A stretch of 64,000 nucleotides of DNA from assembly GCF_019303495.1 (NCBI RefSeq), contig NZ_JAEVFI010000001.1, forward strand, positions 372,001 through 436,000. Reading direction: 5' to 3'. The notes beneath the pieces are model-generated. The model was not told the origin of the DNA, ran no database searches, and saw nothing but the letters and a program-made list of their open reading frames with translations. This document shows positions 59,833 through 64,000 of this stretch, one piece after another. This DNA is from Streptomyces sp. JJ66. GTDB taxonomy: Bacteria > Actinomycetota > Actinomycetes > Streptomycetales > Streptomycetaceae. Position 1 is the first letter of the stretch. Each line of letters begins with the position of its first letter. The position numbers were made by a program, and so were the translations under genes.

Positions 59833-61263
59833 GTGCGTGCCCGCCTGCTGCCGCTGCTCATCGTCCTGATGGCCGGTGTGCTCCTCGCGCTCGGCTTTCC
59901 GCTAGCCGCGAGCATGGCCGCCGCCCAGCAGCAGCGCCTGGTGATCGACCGCATCGACGACACCGCGCGGTTCGCCGCCCTCGCGCAGTTCGTCACCGAA
60001 CGTCCGCCCCCCGAGGGTCGCGCGAACGCCGAGCGGCGGGTCGCCGAGGAGGCGCAGGACGAGCGGCTGGCCACACTCACCCAGGAACTGGCCCGCTACC
60101 ACGAGCTCTACGGCATCCGCGCGGCTGTCTTCTACCGCGACGGGCGGGCGATGGCCGCCGCACCCGACGGATGGCGGATACCCCGCGCGGGCCAGGGGGC
60201 GGCAGCGTTCGCCGAGGCGCTGGCCGGGCGGCGCAGCCACGACCCGCCGCAGGTGTGGCCGTGGCAGACCAGCCGCATCGCCGTCGCCTCACCGGTCATC
60301 CGGGACGGCGACGTGGTAGCCGTCGTGCTGACCGACTCGCCCACCGGACCACTGCGTTCCCGCATCCTGCGCGCCTGGCTGCCGCTGGCGGCGGGTGAGG
60401 CAGCCGCGATGCTGCTGGCGCTGGGCGCGGCCTCCCGGCTGGCCGGGTGGGTGCTGCGGCCGGTGCGCGACCTGGACAAGGCCGCGCACGACATCAGCAC
60501 CGGGCGGCTCACCTCGCGCGTCGCCGCGGCCGGCGGGCCGCCGGAACTGCGGCGGCTGGCGCACTCCTTCAACGAGATGGCCGACCACGTCGAGGACATC
60601 CTGGAGCAGCAGCGGGCATTCGTCGCCGACGCCTCGCACCAGTTGCGCAACCCGCTGTCCGCGCTGTTGCTGCGGATCGAACTGCTGGGCCTTCAGCTGC
60701 CGGAGGGCAGCGCGGACTTCGCCTCCGTACAGAGCGAGGGCAAGCGGCTGGCCCGGGTGCTCGACGACCTGCTCGGGCTGGCGACGGCCGAGCACAGCCG
60801 CACCGACCTGCGGCTGACGGACGTGGGCGAGATCGCCGCCGAACGCGTCGCCGCCTGGCGCCCGGTGGCCGAACGCAAAGGCGTCACGCTGAACTCCGCC
60901 GGGGCCACCGCCGTCACCGCCTGGGCGGACCCGGTGGCCCTGTCCAGCGCGCTGGACGCCGTGGTGGACAACGCGGTGAAGTTCACGCCCGGGGGCGCGG
61001 CCGTCACCGTGTCCGTCGCGGCGGCGGGCGACCAGGTCACCATCGAGGTCGCCGACGGCGGGCCGGGCCTGACCCCGGACGAGCTGGAACGCATCGGTGA
61101 CCGCTTCTGGCGCAGCAGCCGCCACCAGAACGTCTCCGGCTCCGGCCTGGGCCTGTCCATCGCCCGCGCCCTGCTCGCCGCAGGCGACGCCACCCTGGCC
61201 CACACACCCGGCGACCCGAACGGCCTCCGCGCGACACTCACCCTCCCCCGAACGGCACCCTGA
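59833..61263 (+). CDS. gluK: Sensor histidine kinase (GluK-like)
   Basis: 476 residues. Two membrane helices (about 5-30 and 183-207) bound an extracytoplasmic sensor domain of about 150 residues. A HAMP segment follows (LRPVRDLDKAAHDISTGRL). The phosphorylated His269 is in VADASHQLRNPLSAL. The ATPase has the N box VVDNAVKFTP, G1 ADGGPGL and G2 GSGLGLSIA. Its signal is inferred to be extracellular glutamate from the gene context. The GTG start has no strong ribosome site. It is co-transcribed with the regulator gene. Confidence 0.9.
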   Translation: MRARLLPLLIVLMAGVLLALGFPLAASMAAAQQQRLVIDRIDDTARFAALAQFVTERPPPEGRANAERRVAEEAQDERLATLTQELARYHELYGIRAAVFYRDGRAMAAAPDGWRIPRAGQGAAAFAEALAGRRSHDPPQVWPWQTSRIAVASPVIRDGDVVAVVLTDSPTGPLRSRILRAWLPLAAGEAAAMLLALGAASRLAGWVLRPVRDLDKAAHDISTGRLTSRVAAAGGPPELRRLAHSFNEMADHVEDILEQQRAFVADASHQLRNPLSALLLRIELLGLQLPEGSADFASVQSEGKRLARVLDDLLGLATAEHSRTDLRLTDVGEIAAERVAAWRPVAERKGVTLNSAGATAVTAWADPVALSSALDAVVDNAVKFTPGGAAVTVSVAAAGDQVTIEVADGGPGLTPDELERIGDRFWRSSRHQNVSGSGLGLSIARALLAAGDATLAHTPGDPNGLRATLTLPRTAP

Positions 61264-61486
61264 TCACACCCCCGGTCTCCGACGCCAGGACCCACGCACG
61301 TCGCCTCGCGCGGCCCTTGGCCGCCCAACGCCTGCCGCAACGTGGCCAGCGCGGGTGCCACCCCGACGGGATGCCTCCCGCCGCAGCACGCCTCGCCGCC
61401 CCAGCCAGGACACGGCTCCCGCAGTCGTCCCAGCCCGGAGCTTCAGCGTGTTGTCCCGGCACGCTGGGATCGGGACCTGCGATCAC

Positions 61487-62128
61487 CTAAGCCTCCGGCA
61501 GGTACTCCTCCAGCAGCTCCGTATCCTCCTCGTCCTCCGCCTCCAGGGCCTGGCGGACGACGCGCAGCGCCAGACCCTCGGGATAGCCACGGCGGGCGAG
61601 CAGGCCAGCGAGGCGGCGCACCCGCTTGTCTGGGGGCAGGCCCCGGGTGGAGCGGAGCTTGCGGTCAACCAGCGCGCGGGCTGTCTCCTCCTCCTGCGCG
61701 GAGCCGAGCTGGCCCAGCGCGTCGTCGATGACCGCCGCGTCCACGCCCCGGGTGCGCAGCTCGCGGGCCAGCGCCCGGCGGGCCAGGCCCCGGCTGTGGT
61801 GCCGGGATTCCACCCAGGCGTCGGCGAAGCTCGCGTCGTCGATCAGCCCCACCTCCTCGAAGCGGGACAGCACCTCCTCGGCTGCCTCGTCCGGGATCTC
61901 CCGCTTGCGCAGGGCTTCGGCGAGCTGGGCCCGGGTGCGGGGCGTGCCCGTCAGCAGCCGCAGGCAGACAGCGCGCGCCCGCTCCACCGGGTCCTGCGGC
62001 GGGTCCTTTGAGCCCTGGGGCGTGGGCGGTGCCGTCTCCTCGGCCCTCGACGAGGAGACGGCACCGCCGTCTTGGGGTGGCGGGCTGCTCGGGGCGCTGT
62101 GCTCCGGCCAGTCGGTACGCCGTGTCAT
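61487..62128 (-). CDS. recX: Regulatory protein RecX
   Basis: 213 residues. RecX binds RecA filaments and dampens RecA activity. The first ~45 residues are a disordered extension. Helical repeats follow: ARAVCLRLLTGTPRTRAQLA, FEEVGLIDDASFADAWVESR, ARRALARELRTRGVD and RRLAGLLARRGYPEGLALRV. The ATG lies 12 bases after the recA stop, so the two form an operon. The coding region contains a strong hairpin (62028-62065) near its 5' end. Confidence 0.94.
   Translation of the reverse strand: MTRRTDWPEHSAPSSPPPQDGGAVSSSRAEETAPPTPQGSKDPPQDPVERARAVCLRLLTGTPRTRAQLAEALRKREIPDEAAEEVLSRFEEVGLIDDASFADAWVESRHHSRGLARRALARELRTRGVDAAVIDDALGQLGSAQEEETARALVDRKLRSTRGLPPDKRVRRLAGLLARRGYPEGLALRVVRQALEAEDEEDTELLEEYLPEA
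62028..62065 (-). promoter_or_regulatory. Strong hairpin inside the recX coding region
   Basis: A 15-bp perfect stem (GGTGCCGTCTCCTCG with its complement) and an 8-base loop lie 63-100 bases after the recX start. It is as strong as the intergenic terminators in this window, but it falls in the poorly conserved N-terminal extension of RecX. Partial termination or slowed translation would lower RecX relative to RecA. Confidence 0.65.
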
Positions 62129-62140
62129 ACCGTGCCCGGG

Positions 62141-64000
62141 TCAGCTCTTGGCCGGGCTGGCGGACTTGGCGGCCCTCCCCTTGGCAGCCGTCGCCGGTGC
62201 GGACTTGGCGGCGGGCTCAGCGGCCGGTGCCGTGCCTGTGGCCGCGTCCGGGCCCGGCTCGACCACGGGTTCCTGTGGCCGCACGCCGATGCCCAGCTTG
62301 TCCTTGATCTTCTTCTCGATCTCGTTGGCCAGATCCGGGTTGTCGCGCAGGAAGTTGCGGGCGTTCTCCTTGCCCTGGCCCAGCTGGTCGCCCTCGTAGG
62401 TGTACCAGGCTCCGGACTTGCGGATGAAGCCGTTCTCCACGCCCATATCGATCAGGCCGCCCTCACGGCTGATGCCCATGCCGTAGAGAATGTCGAACTC
62501 CGCTTGCTTGAAAGGCGGAGCGACCTTGTTCTTCACGACCTTGACCCGGGTGCGGTTGCCCACCGCGTCCGTGCCGTCCTTCAGCGTCTCAATGCGGCGG
62601 ATGTCCAGCCGCACCGACGAATAGAACTTCAGCGCGCGGCCACCGGTCGTGGTCTCGGGGCTGTTGTGCACCATCACGCCGTCGACGAAGTAATTGTGGG
62701 TGCCCTCCACTTCGATGTCGAACTTGCGCATGGACCGGGTCGGCGGCTTGACGTGAATGTCCAGCACACGGGAGGCGACGAGCCGCTGGGCCTCTGCCGA
62801 GAACTGTGGCTCGACGGTGAACTGGCCACGGAAGCGGGGGAGAAGCTTGTATTCCATCGAAGGGTGGATGTAGGGCGCCACCAGCTTCTGGAAAGCAGCG
62901 GACGCCTCGGTGGAGAACTGGAGCACGGCCACCTGCCGTGCTCCGGAGAGGCGCAGCTTCACATCAAGACCGTGGGTGTCACGCAGATAGTCGACGATAC
63001 GGTCACGCGAGCCCTCGCTCATCGCCTCCACGCAGATTTCGACCCGCCCGCTGCCGCCCTCGGTACGCGCCTGGAGGCCCTGGGAACGCACGGTGAAGCA
63101 GCCGTCGTCCATGTACCAGACCGCCAGCGCGAGCGGCGTCATGGCCTTGAGATGTTCCCAGGTGATGTGCTTCTTGCCGTCCCCGAAGTAGACGACCTGC
63201 CGCAGCTCCTCCAGCTCGGGGAGGGGTGTGAAGTCGGCGAAGACCGCTCCCTTGGCATTCGTGCTGCGGGTGCACCCGATGTTGCCGAGCAGTGACACCT
63301 TCCAGTCAAGGTAAGCGGCCTGCTCAGCGCCATGCCCCATCCGGAAGCGCACACCTGAGCGCTCGCGCCGGTCGGGCGACAGGCTGCCGTCCCCCATCAC
63401 GGAACCGAGAATCATCTGTTCCTGCTGGGTGCTGAGCAGCTTCTTCTCGGCCAGCAGCACCCGGTCTCCGGCAAGGAGCTCACCGGCCTCACGCCAGCCC
63501 CCTGGCGTGCGAACGAGGTGGTTCTCGGTGGCCGCGAACCGCGCCCTGCCGTTGCCCCCGGACCTGGCCACGGTGAACTGCAGGAACCGCTCGGCATCGC
63601 CGTTGTCGAACCAGTTGGTGATGCGGCGCGGCACGATCCGGTCGGCCTCGGGGTCGTAAGACAAGACCTCCACGTCCATCTTTTGACGGACGATTTTGCC
63701 GATCTTCTCTTGAGTGCCGTCCGCGAGGGTGACCTTTGTCCCGTAGGACATGCACCCGAACATGACGCCGACCTTCTCGCGGAGCTGGTTGATGAAGATC
63801 GCTGTCGTCTTCGACTGGCTCAGGGCACCGGTGATCTTGCGCAGCGCCTGGCTCATCAGGCGGGCCTGGAGACCGACGTGGGAGTCACCCATCTCGCCCT
63901 CGATCTCCGCGCGCGGCACCAGGGCCGCCACCGAGTCGACCACGATCAGGTCCAGCGCGCCGGACCTGATCAGCATGTCGGTGATCTCCAGCGCCTGCTC
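62141..64000 (-). CDS. recA: RecA recombinase precursor with intein (5' part beyond window)
   Basis: The gene continues past the right edge; the ATPase P-loop lies outside. Visible N-extein includes [20 protein letters not shown] (Walker B) and [20 protein letters not shown]. An intein interrupts it (62663-63754). The C-extein resumes [20 protein letters not shown] and continues with [19 protein letters not shown] to the C-terminal domain and an Ala/Lys/Pro-rich tail. About 255 extein residues are present. RecA drives homologous recombination and triggers LexA cleavage. The break point lies in loop L2, which contacts DNA, so activity requires splicing. recX follows by 12 bases. Confidence 0.96.
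   Translation of the reverse strand, partial: EQALEITDMLIRSGALDLIVVDSVAALVPRAEIEGEMGDSHVGLQARLMSQALRKITGALSQSKTTAIFINQLREKVGVMFGCMSYGTKVTLADGTQEKIGKIVRQKMDVEVLSYDPEADRIVPRRITNWFDNGDAERFLQFTVARSGGNGRARFAATENHLVRTPGGWREAGELLAGDRVLLAEKKLLSTQQEQMILGSVMGDGSLSPDRRERSGVRFRMGHGAEQAAYLDWKVSLLGNIGCTRSTNAKGAVFADFTPLPELEELRQVVYFGDGKKHITWEHLKAMTPLALAVWYMDDGCFTVRSQGLQARTEGGSGRVEICVEAMSEGSRDRIVDYLRDTHGLDVKLRLSGARQVAVLQFSTEASAAFQKLVAPYIHPSMEYKLLPRFRGQFTVEPQFSAEAQRLVASRVLDIHVKPPTRSMRKFDIEVEGTHNYFVDGVMVHNSPETTTGGRALKFYSSVRLDIRRIETLKDGTDAVGNRTRVKVVKNKVAPPFKQAEFDILYGMGISREGGLIDMGVENGFIRKSGAWYTYEGDQLGQGKENARNFLRDNPDLANEIEKKIKDKLGIGVRPQEPVVEPGPDAATGTAPAAEPAAKSAPATAAKGRAAKSASPAKS
62663..63754 (-). mobile_element. 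RecA intein with LAGLIDADG homing endonuclease (364 residues)
   Basis: A self-splicing element in frame within recA. Intein residue numbering: Cys1 follows extein Gly (VMFG then [10 protein letters not shown]). Block B has Thr76 and His79 ([10 protein letters not shown]). Two LAGLIDADG motifs are ILGSVMGDG (115-123) and LAVWYMDDG (210-218), with acidic residues Asp122 and Asp216/217 retained. Block F is [12 protein letters not shown] and NYFVDG. The end is GVMVHN (Asn364), followed by extein Ser. All residues for class 1 splicing are present. The DNA is less GC-rich than the exteins (63661-63720 is 30 of 60 G+C). It occupies the site used by the M. leprae RecA intein (365 residues, recalled). 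Confidence 0.95.

Noticed and set aside
62663..63754. Reading the recA interruption as a separate gene or a frameshift
   Set aside because: The frame is continuous on both sides. It has splice-junction residues at both ends, and removing it restores conserved RecA, so it is an intein and not a gene insertion with its own start and stop.

Overview
The window is a very GC-rich chromosomal segment of a Streptomyces-like actinomycete. Genes are dense, many starts are GTG and two are TTG, and the gene content and order resemble the Streptomyces coelicolor core region from recA to parC as I remember it. The window reads from the parC side (left) to the recA side (right). It has no rRNA, tRNA, insertion sequence, prophage or CRISPR array that I can recognise. 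It is mostly core genome, with one real mobile element: an intein inside recA.

Layout. 1-6.6 kb: two M16 zinc peptidases (one cut by the left edge), parC, a COG0523 metal-chaperone-type GTPase with a tandem-repeat tail, and a sucrase/ferredoxin-like protein. 6.7-15 kb: actP with its DUF485 partner, parE, a small zinc-finger-like protein, a secreted trypsin-like protease and the principal sigma factor hrdB. 15-27 kb: a FadR-type GntR regulator, an ATPase/permease fusion with eroded ABC motifs, a Nudix regulator-like protein, a DUF4192 protein, a RecQ helicase with a phosphoribosyltransferase-like tail, two hypothetical proteins, rnhB, a histidine phosphatase, a YdbC-like protein and arylamine N-acetyltransferase. 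27-34 kb: the dNTP/SOS block of nrdJ, nrdR, lexA and a DinG-type helicase, with a well-spaced pair of NrdR-box candidates and a LexA box. 34-39 kb: a three-gene NRPS-independent siderophore (NIS) operon. 39-55 kb: a lipoprotein protease, panD, hflX, an M1 peptidase, the RelA/SpoT homologue rshA, dapF, miaA, miaB and several small or unassigned genes. 55-64 kb: the gluABCD glutamate ABC transporter beside a divergent two-component pair (gluR/gluK), then recX and recA.

How the genes work together. The two topoisomerase IV subunits (parC, parE) lie 7 kb apart. nrdR-nrdJ supply and control class II ribonucleotide reductase. lexA, DinG, RecQ, recX and recA form a scattered DNA-damage set. gluABCD imports glutamate under the likely control of the adjacent sensor pair. 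The siderophore operon encodes two NIS synthetases and an acyltransferase but none of the enzymes that would make its amine substrate.

The most notable find is a 364-residue intein in RecA (62663-63754), inserted after the residues VMFG in the DNA-binding loop L2. It keeps all splicing residues and a two-motif LAGLIDADG homing endonuclease, and it occupies the insertion site I recall for Mycobacterium leprae RecA, not that of M. tuberculosis. A strong hairpin inside the recX coding sequence just downstream may also set the RecA:RecX ratio.
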